DNA from: Pisaster brevispinus
Taxonomy: Eukaryota; Echinodermata; Asteroidea; Forcipulatida; Asteriidae
Direction: 5' to 3'
DNA length: 64,000 nucleotides
Assembly: GCA_023634235.1 (NCBI GenBank)
Contig: JAMKCF010000004.1
Location: 5,869,202 to 5,933,201, forward strand
Part shown: in pieces, positions 13,016 through 25,713 of the stretch
How the letters are laid out: every line of letters starts with the position of its first letter
Numbering within the stretch: the stretch's first letter is position 1
Position numbers and translations under genes: made by a program
The notes under the pieces: model-generated
What the model was told of the DNA's origin: nothing
The model's input: only the letters and a program-made list of their open reading frames with translations
Databases searched by the model: none

Positions 13016-14142
13016 TTGTGCATACATTTGTGTTCAAGCAGCTTACAACACATGTATCTTACTAGTACATGTAGGCACGCATGCACAACTGTTGAGCATC
13101 TTGTGCAATTTGACTCCCTCAGGAAGCGGTGCCTGGAGACAGGAATTGAAAACCAATCACAGTTTTTCCTATATATTTTTATGTTTTTTAACAAAAAGGG
13201 TATTTAATGGCAATAACAGAGGGACTAAGTGACATGTTCTTACATGTAAACAGCTGTTAAAAACCTTGCAGGGTCGTGGCTTGGTCTGTTATATAGAACT
13301 GTTATCAAACAGGCTGGTCTTTCACTTGTGTTTAAAGACCTCCTCAACACTCTTTTATTCTCTTGATACTGGGTTTTGGAAGAATGAATTTATTCCCATT
13401 GTAGTTTTCACTATTAAACCATACAGCCTAAATTTCATATAATTTAGGCCACGTTTTTGTGGTGAAACAACCAGAAATAGTTCATGCCAGGATTCTTTAT
13501 TCTCATCTCGATCACAGCAATCAAAACAAGCAAGCAAGGTTGATATGCAGATATGGGGCTCATTTTTATATTATATTTTCTTAACTTTGACATATTTTAG
13601 ATGGAAACATTTCTTTGGAGGATTGGCATGGGTACTAACTTTATATTGGGTGAGTACTTGTTTTATATCAATAAACCAATCCTTTAGTTTACCTTTAAGG
13701 TTCTGTGTTCAGGCAAGGATTTATGATTCAATAGTTTTCTGTCGTCAAGAAGACCAAGGCAGATTGGCTATTACCTTTTGACTTCATCGTGTTTCAGCAG
13801 AAGCTGTAGACATGTTGTTTCCTCACTTCTGATTTAATTGTTAATCTTACAAATGACTCAGAAAACCATGGCTTGTCATGTAGAAAAGTTGGGTTTGAAT
13901 CTTTGTACAGTGATGGTAAGGTTGGGCTGTTCTTTCAACTGTTCAAAACTAAACCGATAATCATTTACTCTTTAACCATTTGAGATTTATTTATTTTTTT
14001 TCCCTCCTTTTTCGGGGGGCTTGATGAACCATCTGAAAAGGGGCAATATCACTATAAGAAAATGTACCTTCTTTTGTGCTGATAATGAATTACTCCCTCT
14101 TGATATGTCTTCCCACCAGAATTATGAACTGCGCCCCCAACC

Positions 14143-14301
14143 ATGTCAGCCAGGGCATGCCGCACTGCGATGGCAGCAACATTGTTGACATTCCTGCTCG
14201 TTCCCACCTCCGGCCGTGGTCCAACTCTGAAAGTAGCGACGTACAACTTGTGGAATATCATGTTCAACTGGGACGTGAGGAAATACCACATTGCTAGCAT
14301 G
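14143..14301 (+). CDS. Exon 1 of EEP-family gene: signal peptide and first catalytic motif
   Basis: This exon encodes residues 1-53. An in-frame TGA at 14125-14127 lies 15 bases upstream of the ATG, and the ATG context (CCAACCATGT) is good, which fixes the start. Residues 1-26 look like a signal peptide: Arg at 4 and 7, a hydrophobic core AATLLTFLLV at 11-20, then PTSGRG with a plausible cleavage site near 23-25. The EEP domain opens at LKVATYNLWN (29-38), where N35 matches the conserved metal/phosphate-site Asn of the family. The exon ends in phase 0 at ATG followed by the donor GTATGT. A pyrimidine-rich acceptor ends at 14119 (CTTCCCACCAG), so this exon probably starts at 14120 with a short piece of 5' UTR, and at least one non-coding exon should lie upstream. 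That upstream exon was not identified. Met10 is a possible alternative start that would still leave a signal peptide. Confidence 0.86.
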
Positions 14302-14708
14302 GTATGTATCACACCATGACAGTCTTCTTGTTTCTTTTGTTTTTTGTGAAGGGGGGGGTGGTGGTTTCCATGTAACCTTTCAAAACCGCAGCACCAAGAA
14401 AGAATTACGCCGATGTTGCGGAGAGGTTTATTGTGAAATCTGGAATTTGAATGTTATTGGCCACACATGTATGACCCTGTTAATGGGTGGGAAGTGAATA
14501 TAATAAGCAATGAGGACTACTCCAGAAAGGGTGAAAAGGTGAGGACACTCTCCTAGGAGGGTTCAGATGTCTGGGTGATGGTAATAGGACGTGTGCCTGT
14601 TCTTCTCAATCAACTACCGTTTGAGGGAAATCCTTACTGGCAAGATTTATGAATGGAGGTCCCGTTTTCAGAGAAGGTATTTCTTGTTCTGCCAAAACCT
14701 GTTCAATG

Positions 14709-15085
14709 TTAAAGTTACATTTAGGGTCATGGATTGGTTGCTGTCAAAGTAATGCTGTTCAGTGTTTACATCAAGAATGTTGAAAAGGCATCTGGTTTAG
14801 CGAGGGGACAGCGGGTACCAACTGCATCTCTGGCTGCAGCATTCACAATGAACACCAGGGAAATTTGAATCTCCAAAAGCCTTCTTTTAAAGTGATCTTT
14901 GGAGATTCAGACTTTCCGACATACTTTCGTTGATCTCTAATCAATTGGGGCACCTCAGACCAAATAATTTCGCAGGATGCTTACTACCATTACCATGCAT
15001 CTTCATTACACTAAATACACATAGGCTTTTGGATGAAAATTACACCTTTGTTTTTCAAGGTCATAATCAGTCCTACACTTTTTAC
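14709..15085. mobile_element. MITE, copy A of the TTAAAGGTAGGGTCAT family
   Basis: It shares an internal order with 60598-61036: ATTGGTTGCTGTCA, GCGAGGGGACAGCGGGTACCAAC, CATCTCTGGCTGCAGCATT, TCTAATCAATTGGGGCA and AATTTCGCAGGATGCTTACTACCATTAC. The terminal repeats are eroded compared with the other copy. The short frames inside it belong to the repeat. Confidence 0.75.
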
Positions 15086-16541
15086 TTAGGATTGATAAGT
15101 TGTTTTTGCAGTCTGTTGAAGTTGTGAAAATTGTATTTTCATTTTCAAGTTTGTACAGTTCTTGCAAGTTGCAAGGGTTGACCTGGAGAAGGTTTTCTGA
15201 GTTTGTGTGACTTTTTAAAAAACTGTACTCATTTCTGAACAACTCAGGACGATTCAAACATCGTTGTAGATTTCAAATCGTTTGGCATCTCAACTTGGCC
15301 ATAGAGAATGATTAATTAACTTGACCCTGTTTTGGCTCATTAGCTTCAGGACACAGTGCACTGACCTTTGACTATCCGCTAGTCATCTTCCAAATAGATT
15401 AGCATCTCAATCCTGTCTCTCCTGGAGGTCAACATGCACTGACCTTTGACCTTACAGTTGACATCTTGCCAGAACATCAGCTTCGCCATCTTTTCTTGGA
15501 GAGAGTTCAGCGTAACTGGTTCAGCTCCTCAGCTGGTTTTGTTTATACCTCCGCGTCACACCCAAGGCTAGAGGAAGAGGAGACTTGTCCCAGAGAGAGG
15601 AATGATACATCTTGACTGGTCATCAGAGAATCCAAGGCCAAGTAGTGATGCTTGTGTTATAATGGACTAATGAGGCAACTCTTTGCATTAAGATTGTCTG
15701 AAAACTGTCTGTAATTGTCATTGTGCCAGTTGTACCCTGGCTGGTCAGCTTGTTTCAAAGGCAGGTCTTTGGGATGAAGTAAGGTCAGTCCAATTGGTTA
15801 GCCCATTTGAGAGGTCACGGCTAGCTTGGGTCTACGCCCTTCTCTCTCTGTCTACTAAGCACATTGTACTGCACAATAATTAAGTACACTATTAAAGCGA
15901 TACTTGCTTTCTCAAAAAACTTCGTTATTGGAGACACAGCACAGCCTGTTTCATTTTTTTGAAAAGGCAGGGTTTGAGTGTCACTTGACTTGTTCGGGCA
16001 GCAGACTGACTGGACATGGGACCAGGCCTGCAAATGTGTTTACACGGCCGGTCAGACTGCCAAGCCACGGCCACCATGGCCAATGCAACTCAAAAAAGAA
16101 TTCTAAAGGTTGGTCTGCCGTATCTCCATTTTTTTCCTAACCATCGACTTGTCTTGAATGTGTAATCTTATAATGGCGAACCATTGAGTTGTCTGAACCA
16201 TCAAGTTGTTGCAACTGTTGAGTTGTTTTAATTGGCGTTCCAGTATTTCATTGTAATAATTAATAACACTTGTCATCAACATACTAAGACAAGACAACCA
16301 ACCAGTGGTCAAAATATAAGGGGCCATTCAGAACTATCAATGTTTTGAAATTCCAAAATCACATTTTCTTTTTGACCCACCCACACCAATTATTGGTTTG
16401 AGTTTTTTCCCTTAACTTGTTTTATAAATTGAAAACCATTTTCTGCAACCCACCTACCCGCTGAATGGCCCCTAATGTGAACAACATCAATCAGTCAGTT
16501 GTAAAATGTATGCTAACTCCTTATAAGCCACTTGCAACTAG

Positions 16542-16635
16542 ACCCAGTAACTGGGGCGCTGTATGTACTCCTTTAAAATAAAATTTGATAGATGTCAAAT
16601 TTTTTTTAAGGAGTACAACGCCTCAGGTACCGGGT
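16542..16635. mobile_element. Short palindromic MITE (94 bp)
   Basis: ACCCAGTAACTGGGGCG and TGTACTCCTT on the left mirror AAGGAGTACAACGCCTCAGG and TACCGGGT on the right, around an A/T-rich centre. Confidence 0.75.
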
Positions 16636-16932
16636 CTTACTTGCAAACAAGTTTATCTTTCTAACGATCATGACAATTAGTTGAATGATTAAACAGACAC
16701 TCAAAACACTTTACTAATCACTAACCAGGCCTTCTAAGTTCTAATCACTTTCATATTGATCCAACCTTAGAGCAAGGACAGTCCTTGCTCTATGATCCAT
16801 CCATGATCCAACTATCTTGCTTCATGATCCAACTCTCATCAGAACGAGAAGTGTATGAAAAAGTTTTGCAAATTTGTTGATTTGCACCAGAAAGCAAGGA
16901 ACAAAATGGAGTCCTAGTCACCCAATTCCCCA

Positions 16933-17124
16933 GGGCCCAATTTCATAAAGCTGTTAAGCAGAAAATAATGCCTAGCAATTTTCTATGCTAAGCAAAAAAT
17001 GATCGGGGCACCAGTCACAACAATGTAGACTTAATGGAATTTTGGCTGGTAAGCAATTTCTGCAAAGCAATATTTGTCTGTGCTTAGCAAGTTTTATGCT
17101 TACAGGCTTTATGAAATTGGGCCC
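16933..17124. mobile_element. Complete GGGCCCAATTTCAT palindromic MITE, subfamily with CTGGTAAG
   Basis: It begins GGGCCCAATTTCATAAAGC and ends GCTTTATGAAATTGGGCCC. Inner arms AAGCAGAAAATAATGC and GCTTAGCAAGTTTTATGC are weaker. The body has GGGGCACCAGTCACAAC and TTTTGGCTGGTAAGC, as in other copies. Confidence 0.88.
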
Positions 17125-17125
17125 A

Positions 17126-17348
17126 GGGCCCAATTTCATGGCTCTGCTTACTGCCGAATTCTGTGCTTTGCGATCACCATTCTCAGCTTACTGTGCAAGC
17201 CCCGAATTTATGTGCTAGCTGTGTAAGCGAAGAATGCCTAGTAATGTAGAGTACGCACGCGCACAAGCAAAAATTCTCTGCTAACCCCTAAAATACACTT
17301 GACGTAAGCGCGGAGTTCCCTGCTAAGCAGAGTCATGATATTGGGCCC
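17126..17348. mobile_element. Complete GGGCCCAATTTCATGGCTCTGC MITE, second subfamily
   Basis: It begins GGGCCCAATTTCATGGCTCTGC and ends GCAGAGTCATGATATTGGGCCC. The interior is more CpG-rich (ACGCACGCGCACAAGC). It abuts the previous element with a single A between them. Confidence 0.88.
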
Positions 17349-19021
17349 AGATGTCTTTATCACAGTAATCTTGGTTGTGCCATTTTGGGAGTCAATGTCC
17401 TATGTAGCAACCTCTTCCCCAGGGTGTGTCGAGCAGTACGAGGTTGACTGCTCTCTCACCCTGGTATTGGAACATTTGCATATCCAAAATTTTGGATACG
17501 CATGCAAATTAGAATAGTCTGGCTGCATATCGAAATTCACATCTTCGCCATAGTCTCGTGGTCCGGTACCAGATTTAGTAGCTTGTATGTATTGGAAACA
17601 TGTACATGTGCTAATGTAATGTTGTTGTCCAATCAGGGTCCAAGTGAGGAGTTTCCATCCCAGGGTTTACTATTTACAAACATGGTTGGAAATAAAGTAA
17701 ACCATGGGGACGAGGTTGCCTATGTAGGTACAGTGTAGTCAGGTAGTGTGCATTGTTTGTAGGCAGTGCTGCTACGTTTCAAGCTCACCATTATTATTTG
17801 TTTACGTGCAACTTGACACCCGAAGTGGCGAGCAGGGCAGACAGAAGCCAGGTGAAACATTGGTGCAAGGGGACAATTGATAAATAGAAATGCACTCAAA
17901 AACACACAATGTCGGGGATCCAATGTGCAAGAACATGAAGAAGTGAGAACTAATGCACACAAATTCACTCGTTCCTTTAAACAACAAATGTCGCCCTCAA
18001 GTGACTGGGTTGTGATTACGTTTCAGGGAAATGAGCTGAATCGAACAGACGTACTTTCATTCAATGTTCGCAATGCCGACATTCTGAGGTAAAGGGAAGC
18101 AACATTTGTGACATCAAACAGCAGTTGGAAAAGGTCCAATGATCATTAAGTAGCATACAGTAGCGGGTCGATAAGTTCAGTAATTCAGATTCCCCCTTAT
18201 TTTTTTGTAAACCCTTTGGGGGGGGGGGGGGGGTTCTCAGTCGTGTAACTCGCGAAATATTTTCTCAAAATCCTACAATCCCACACATTAGGTTTCACTT
18301 TGAGTGAATTAGACCGTAGGTTCGTTTCATACGGGTGGAAGGCCAGGTCAAATTTTCAAGGTGAAAAAAAAGAATCAATTATGTCCACCTGATTGTATAA
18401 GATGGGTTGTGAATAAATTCTAGGAAAGTAAAAGATGCGGTAATTTTCAATTTCCGGAGCATTGTGCTTTTTTCTGGCCATGCAGGAAAATGCACCCCTA
18501 GTCTCTCACTGCCAATGTCATAACCATCAGCCACATACCATTAAACTATTAAAACCATTACAAAGGCCATCTGGAGATTTGTGTAGTCATATGTGTATGC
18601 AATCTGGGAGAGCCCTCGAGCATTCACTGTGATTGCAGAGAGGAAATGCAAGACTCGAGGGAAGATGGGAGGAGGAGGGGAAAAACCACAAAGTCTGCAA
18701 GGAGGAGTAAAGAAATCCTCTCTGTTTCGACTTGAAAAGTTATCACAGATATTTACCGCATATGGCTTTCGGCTTCTCCTCAAGGCCAGCACTTTATCTG
18801 TTGACCAGTACAACATCACTGGCTTTTGAGACATAATTTTAGAGTGGATATTTTCAATTTGGAACTAATCAGCTCAATCATATTTCCAGTACTTCTTAGT
18901 ATGTAGGCTACAGAAATAGTGGTCCTGGGGAGAGATTAGACCAATGTTTCATTTTTCATTCTTGACAGTTTAGGCAGTCCCTATTGGTTGAAAGGTGGTC
19001 ACATGGCCATTTTTACCTTCG

Positions 19022-19205
19022 AGGGGCGCAATTTCATAGAGCTTCGTAGGCAGACAATATTGCTTAACAATTTTCTTAGCAGGGGACCAGTCAGAAATGT
19101 TTGACATGGTATTTTAGCTGGTGACTGTATTCCTGGTAAGCAACTTTTTTCGTGTTTATTTTGCTCTTAGCCTTGGGGCCCAATTTAATAAAGCCTGTAG
19201 GCAGA
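19022..19205. mobile_element. GGGCCC-type MITE plus truncated second copy
   Basis: GGCGCAATTTCATAGAGCTTCG starts a diverged copy with GGGGACCAGTCAGAAATG and TTTTAGCTGGTGACTG. At 19175 GGGGCCCAATTTAATAAAGCC starts a second, truncated copy in the same orientation. Confidence 0.65.
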
Positions 19206-19363
19206 CGTTTTACTCACTTCTCAAAAAAACATAGCAGTTCAGGAGAAGTGTCATGGAACATTTGACAATGACCACCTTTATACCATGTTATGTGATAAAC
19301 TGTGAACATCCGTATTTTCTTACCAATGTTGTGCAAGGGGTTGGTAAGGTAAACAAAAAAAAA

Positions 19364-19574
19364 CATTGTTTAACTTTAGTCTGAAAGCTTACTGATTATG
19401 AAGTTCATACTAAAGCCACATTTTGTGTGACAAATATTTCCTAAAACCTAAAACAAAAAACGCAACAGCTGATTTCCATTAGGTTTGTTGTTTCATTTAT
19501 ACGGTTGATCACACAACACATGAACGCTGTCTGCGACTATTTTGTCAGCTCTATACCAATCCCGTATAATAGGC
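19364..19574. mobile_element. MITE fragment of the 28.25-kb family
   Basis: TTACTGATTATGAAGTTCATAC, the CGCAACAGCTGATTTCC block, ACACATGAACGCTGTCTGCG and TTTTGTCAGCTCTATACCAATC follow the same order as 28248-28606. The neighbouring 19240-19350 segment (GACCACCTTTATACCATGT) recurs at about 7245. Confidence 0.65.
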
Positions 19575-20061
19575 CTACATGTACCTTCAAAAAAGACTGT
19601 TGTCTTTCTGAAAAGGCTCAGCTCAGTGGGCGTGGGGTTTGTGAAGGTATTTTTAGTCTGTGAACATAAATATCAGCCCGAGTGTTAGATTAACGCATCA
19701 ATCAGTCACTGGTCATGCGTGGTATCAAAAAACAACTACGAATGGTTTGCGCAAAAATTTATAAAGTAATGATACAATTTCCCTTAATTTCCTCTGAAAA
19801 TTTGTCCTTCCTCCCTCTCTGATGTAATTATCTGACCTGAAGGTCTTGAATTGTAATTACAAATTTGGCCTCTACAGTCAGTTTTGTTTATACAACGGCC
19901 TTGATATAAAGGAGATATAGTTTGGAGGCAACCCACTGTGCGCTTCGTGCATAAAGCAGCTTAATCAGCACTTCAGCAGCAGCACATTTTCTCCACAGTG
20001 TTTTATAATAACGCAGTGAAGTTAGAGAGGGGCTCCTTGGTCGAAATCAGTTTTGTGATCC

Positions 20062-20440
20062 ACTCATTTTCCGTTAGACAGAGTCCTCATAAAAGTGGGT
20101 GTATATGGGGGGGTGCTCAAGTCTCTCTCACGTTAAAATGGTGTAAAATGTCATTTTGTTTGATACTCTTTAGATCGAATTTTAAACATGACGTCATCGG
20201 ACATCAAAAACAAATGGGTCTGTACATTCCAAACAGGAATGTTTGCGCCAGTCAAAAGGTCAAATTCAATGCCGTTTTGATTGAATACCATCAGAATTCA
20301 GGAACGAACGAACAAAATGTATATAGGCCTACAGAACATATATTTGAATTTTACTTCATAGAACATTTTGGGATTTTGACAATTCCTTTACTCTATATTT
20401 GTTACTGTTATTATTGTTTTTTGTTAACCAATTGAGACCG
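20062..20440 (+). repeat. Dispersed repeat, copy 1 of the CACGTTAAAATGGTGTAAAAT family
   Basis: It shares GTCCTCAT, CTCACGTTAAAATGGTGTAAAAT, AACATGACGTCATCGGAC, GGTCTGTACATTCCAAA and GTCAAATTCAATG in order with 36793-37060. The 145-codon frame across it is a repeat translation. A related fragment continues to about 20650. Confidence 0.75.
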
Positions 20441-22189
20441 TCAAATGGCTATTATATAGCAATGTAACCCATATTGGGCTAGTAATAGTTTTTGCTGAAA
20501 ATTGTGCATGGTTTTTCATTATTTTCTCCCGACTCACCCAACGGATCAAGCCCACATTTTCACAGGTTTGTTATTTCATGATAATGGTTGATGGTTGATC
20601 ACACAAAACATGAACAATGTCTGCGATTATTTTGTGTGTTTTTTATAATTAATTGTTTTAATGTTTTTTGTTTTTTTTAAATTAATTAATTAATTTATTT
20701 ATTTATTTTATTTTTTATTGATTTATTTTTTTATTTTTATTTTATTTTTTATTTTATTTATTTATTTTTTTTTTTTTGGGGGGGAGGGTTTTTTTATCAG
20801 CTCCACCAAACTGTATGGTTGTAAGTTTTAAGTTTTGCCAATCACCACTGAAGCTGTGTGCAAAGTTGGGGATTTATATTCAGTGGACAAACAATTGCAC
20901 TTGAGCTGTGCACACTCAGTCGCCTTGAACGTCATTCCATGTGCTAAACACCATGACTGGGGCGTTTGAATCGGTGCTCATTGTCAATTATATGAGGGAG
21001 TGAGTAATCTTGAGTTATGCGTGTAACAGAATCCCTAATGGATCCAATTCCTACTGTGTCAGGTAAACAAACAAGCCAGACGAGACGAGCACAATCTTTG
21101 TTTGTAAATCTTTGATTTCAAGGGTTTTCTTGTCTTTTTTTGTTGGTTACATTTTAACCGCCCCGGATTCTCAGCCAGCGATCTCTTTATTTTTATCAGT
21201 CACTTCTATTCTGGCTCCGGCAAAGAGCGTTAATAGTTCTACATCTTGTAAATCATCAACTTTACTTGACAAGAACGATACTTAAGTTGTTTGGACAGGT
21301 TGAAGCGGGCTATAACACATCCCGTGATCCATGGGTTCCACATTAAAAAAAAACCTACATCAAGTGGAATTCTGGGCATGCACTTGAGAAGCTTTTTGGA
21401 CGTCTTCCAAGTCAAGAGAAGCCTCTCTAAGTCTTTTTTTATTTTAAGCTGAGCAATATTTCCGGTGAGAGGGGAAAACTTGATGAGTTGATGTGTGGTT
21501 TGTTTTGAATAATGAAACTTGAAGGAATGTCCAGAATGAGGCATGGCAGATGTAGACGCAGGTTGGGAAAATAGCCCCCTCTGTTGACAAGAAGTGCTTT
21601 GGGCGAAACCGTGTACTAGTACTGGAGGTCTGAGGTAATTGTGTAGTCGAAGAACCTTCATTACTGTGCCTCGACTTCTGGATACTTGTCATAAAAGAGT
21701 TTGTAGATTTTTCTTTTAATTTATGAAAAAAACAAAAACAAACGGGATATTCTTCTTCCAGTCATCCTTGGGTCATCCTTGGAAATAAAACAGTCTGAAA
21801 TTGTTCGAAATCTCCCCCCCCCCCTCTCTCCTTTTGAATTATAAACGTTGACTGGCTTTTAGTTATGATGCCACACATCTAAAGAACATATTGTATCTCT
21901 TGACACACGTCCATTTTCCAGCATACTTGGTCCATTTTTTTTTTAAAGAGCTGCATAGCGGAAATTATTGCTTCACCGAGTGAAAGTGAAATTGACCTAG
22001 AAATGAAGCACTGGCCACTGATACATCAAGATGTTTTGCTGAGACTTGGGGGCAAATGTTGTGAAATCTGCCAAAAGCTGACGACAGTTAATCGAGACTT
22101 TCAGGAACTTCCATCAACATATTTGCAGGGGTGAGAGTCAATGCTGACAAAAATATCTCAAGCTAGGATCCAAACAGTAGGAGATATGT

Positions 22190-22343
22190 TAAGGCCGGTT
22201 TATAGTCGGTCGCGCGATGGTCGCGCGATGGAAATCTTGACGCGCAATCATAAAAAGACACAGTTTTTAGGCCTCAGTCTTAGGATCGCGCGCAAGATTT
22301 CCATCGCACGACAATCGCGCGACCGACTATAAACCGGCCTTTA
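22190..22343. mobile_element. GC-rich palindromic MITE with about 55-bp arms
   Basis: AAGGCCGGTTTATAGTCGGT and CGCGCGATGG, then ATGGAAATCTTG on the left are mirrored on the right with only a few changes. The arms surround a roughly 40-base centre. The CGCG-rich arms stand out from the AT-rich intron. Confidence 0.88.
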
Positions 22344-25300
22344 CAATGACAGCATTTCCACTTGTTGGCAAGGAGCTTCTGGGAACAGTATCCTCAGCGC
22401 TAGAGAAGTAGATCAAAGAAACATTATTTCTGTATATCTGAAGAAAATAACGGCCGTTTTGTTCACCAGGCAGACATTATTAACAAAAGTCGGAAATCAG
22501 ATGAAAGTCTTAAATTTCTTATAAAGGGAACCTTGTATTTTTATCGCGTGAAAGAATCAAACAAAACTCACACGCGGTTATGTGTCCCAATTATATGCAA
22601 GTTTTGCACAATCTAAACAAAGCGAAAAAACTATAATTACAGTAGAAATAATGTGACAATTTTTATATACCTCTAAAGGTGTGATTTTAAGAGCCTTCTT
22701 CTGCTGGAAACAAAAGAGATCTGTCAAATCCTAATGGCTCCATCCATCATATATCATGCTCATCTGTATTCTTTATCTGTCCCCTAGCTGAATCTCACCG
22801 CATCCTCCTCTTCCATATCTTCATTGCATCATTACACTGCATAATCATCATCCTTGCCATCTCTCGTCATCTCGGATATTTTTTAGACCCCCCCCCCCCA
22901 AAAAAAAAAAAAAAAAAATGTCTACATAAATAACCCTGCCCTTAGGAACTTGTAATGAAGATATCTATGTCCACCGTGACCTTTAGTGTGACAAGCTAAA
23001 GCGGCTTGCCTTAGTCTCTATCATTTCAATGTAGGCTTGAAAGTTGTGAAGACCAGAACAGCCTTTTTCTTTCGTCGAAAAAGTCCTTTAAAAACTAGGC
23101 TTAAAGACTGTATGCCGAACTGCCCTGACCATTGTGCCATGTCAAAGTTGGCTATTAATAAATAATAAATGAACTGAAAATACACTTTTTGCGACTCCTG
23201 TTACATATCTTTTCAAATTTACTTCATTTTAAGCAATCCTCTTTGGCACCCCCCCCCCAAAAAAAAACCAACAACAAAAACAAAACAACAATCCCTGCTC
23301 ATGATGTTTTACTTATGACGAGAATCGTAAGTACGTTTGTAAATAATTGTGATACCACTTGTGCATGTACGTGTATGCATCGTGATTATTTTGGTTACGG
23401 TTAGGTTACGCTCCCTGCTCCACCGTAATTCACGAGCAAGGTCTGTTTTGTGGGCATTCCCGGAGAGAATTATTTCAGATGAAATACATTTCAGAATATA
23501 AAGGGGATAGTAGCTGATTATGGCTCATTATTTTGTAATAGCAAACACGTTGTACTGCAGTTGAACGAGGTAGTAGGGATTACATATCCGTTATTTGAAC
23601 TCGTCGACGGGACTTTTCTGGCACTCCACATGCTGGTTTGTTACTTTACAGAGCTTTGCAAACATTTTGTTTCGTTTCAGTCTCTGGATTTGTTGTCGTT
23701 GAGAAACTTCAATGTTTCTGTCAAAATGTAACAGCGCCGGATTTTTCATGAACACATTTTGAAATATTGCTTATCAAGAATGCGTTGTCATATTGCTCAA
23801 AGGGAGCCTCAATGTCCTTCTGGGCTCCTTATGTTAATTCCTTTTAAATTTGTACAATTTAAAAGCAAATACAATTTAGAATTCCTTTATTTTCAGAACT
23901 GACCCTGGCGTTGTCTTTAATTATGGATGTACACGGCTAATGACCCGGTCTTTGCTAATGACAGAGAAAGGCCAAGGACCTGTGATCGTGAAAAAGCGGT
24001 GTATTTCTGCCCCTTTTGTATTGTATTGTTTTGTGTATTAGGGGCCTAATGGGGCATTCGGCCTTGTATTCTGTTATAGTGTATACCGTAAATGCTCGTG
24101 ACAATTTAAACATTTACATATTTTGTCAGTAGCTCACTGGAAACAAAAATCAACCCGTGGAAAGTTTTGTATAGTTTTACTCTGTCCAGTGGTCAGTTCA
24201 CTCGTAAAAAATACATGACCAAACACTATCTGGCGTGTTCCGACCATTTTAGCTACTTAAAACTTAACGCTCATTCAAAATTATCAATGTTTTTTTTATA
24301 TTATTTTGTTTATAAATAAATAAATTCAATACAGAAATCCAACCCCAATTTTCGGTTTCATAATTTATTCATTTATTTGTCTATACTGAAAATCAAAGTT
24401 CGATTGTTTTCAAATACTTGTTGACTCACCCATCTACATTAATTTAAAATTTAAAAAAATAATAATGTAAACAAAAATAAATGAACAAATAAATAAATAA
24501 TAAATCACAAAATCAAAAATTTTAAACAGTGATAATTGTGAATGAAACTTGTATAATGTGTCTTAAGTTGCTTGTATTTGTGCTATTAAAGCAACTTGAT
24601 CATTCTTTTATATTGCTGGAAATGGTTGGCGGTTTGCAGTGGTTCTTGATAATATTCATCCGTTTGTTTTCATTAAATTTAGACTGAAAACTGTCATATC
24701 TTCATAGTTTATTTATTGAATGTTTGCTCACAGTGTCTCCCGTGTGCATCCATAAGTCTATCGCCAACCAGAATTTCTGTCTTGATTAAACCCAACGGTA
24801 GGCATCTCTCACACAGTCTTTTTTTTCTCAATCAGACCATCAGACATTGCTTTCCGAGAAGGATTTGTTAATCCTAACCGATTCCACGGTAAGGACGAGT
24901 TGGGTTGCAGGGTCAACAGCCAGCCATCCAACCCATAAAACTCCTGAATATTCACGGACCCCCCGCACTCCACCTGTCCACTATACTTTTCCATCATGAT
25001 TTGTTATTCTGTTTCAGAATTCCCCGCGGTTTTCTCCGCATGGTGAATTGTAATTAATTGTGGGGTATTTCGTGGGGGAGGAGGAGGGGGGGGGGGGCGG
25101 TCACTTTATACCTGAATACGAACCCGTTGCCCACGATAACTTGACTCCCGACCGATGACCCCCGTATCTCTGCAGTTGTGGCAGCAGGAAATTGAAGACT
25201 GGAACGAGATAGGGGAAACTCGGAGTGATGCACAACAGTGATTCATCAATCCAGATATTGGTCCATCTTCGTTTGGTATTGATTTATTGATGTGAAGTTA

Positions 25301-25643
25301 TGAGCCTAAAAATGATAACAGCATATACCGACAAGAAATATTATAATGTGATGCGTGTACTGTGCCATGTTCATATTTCTGGGGGATACTTGTGAATATT
25401 TGGGGGAGGAATGTTAATAACTGAAGCGGTTTTAGCAGAGCTTAGTTTGGCATCATTTCCGTAAAATTGATTGCACAGTATAGATAGGTATAAGCTTACA
25501 GTTGAGACGTTGCTCTAGATAGTCAGTGGTATTTAGTTATACATTCTAACATGCTGACCTACTTGACTGTGATTTTTTTCCCTGCAGTATACTAGCAGCA
25601 CATAGTACATATATTTTATATGAGTGAAGGGTAAATCGTACTC

Positions 25644-25713
25644 ATGGATTGAATATTGTATGGTGACATGGATTCAATATTGTACGTTGACACGGGTTCA
25701 ATATTGAACGGTG
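25644..25713. repeat. 24-bp tandem repeat, about 3 copies
   Basis: ATGGATTGAATATTGTATGG, TGGATTCAATATTGTACG and GGGTTCAATATTGAACGG follow one another at about 24-bp spacing. Confidence 0.75.

Larger units (their letters stand above)
6532..14119. other. Upstream DNA with scattered repeats, no gene recognised
   Basis: This stretch precedes the first coding exon and should contain the promoter and a non-coding first exon, but I cannot place either. It contains a short repeat shared with 42.55-42.9 kb, MITE copies at 8.47-8.75, 8.77-9.06, 10.16-10.27, 11.96-12.10 and 12.85 kb, and SINE fragments. A donor-like ATCGG-GTAAGT at about 11066-11072 could end a 5' UTR exon, with weak support. Confidence 0.55.

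Noticed and set aside
19998..20435. 145-codon + frame
   Set aside because: It runs through a dispersed repeat that recurs at 36.8 and 41.6 kb, where the frame is not kept.
21239..21661. Minus-strand 140-codon frame
   Set aside because: No domain, no splice or promoter context and ordinary composition. It lies inside intron 1 of the supported gene.
24831..24883. Exon-like 53-base segment with a good acceptor (TTTTCTCAATCAG) and donor (CCACGGTAAGG)
   Set aside because: Its length is not a multiple of three, so it would break the exon 1-exon 2 frame, and the EEP motif is already continuous without it. It could still be a cryptic or poison exon.
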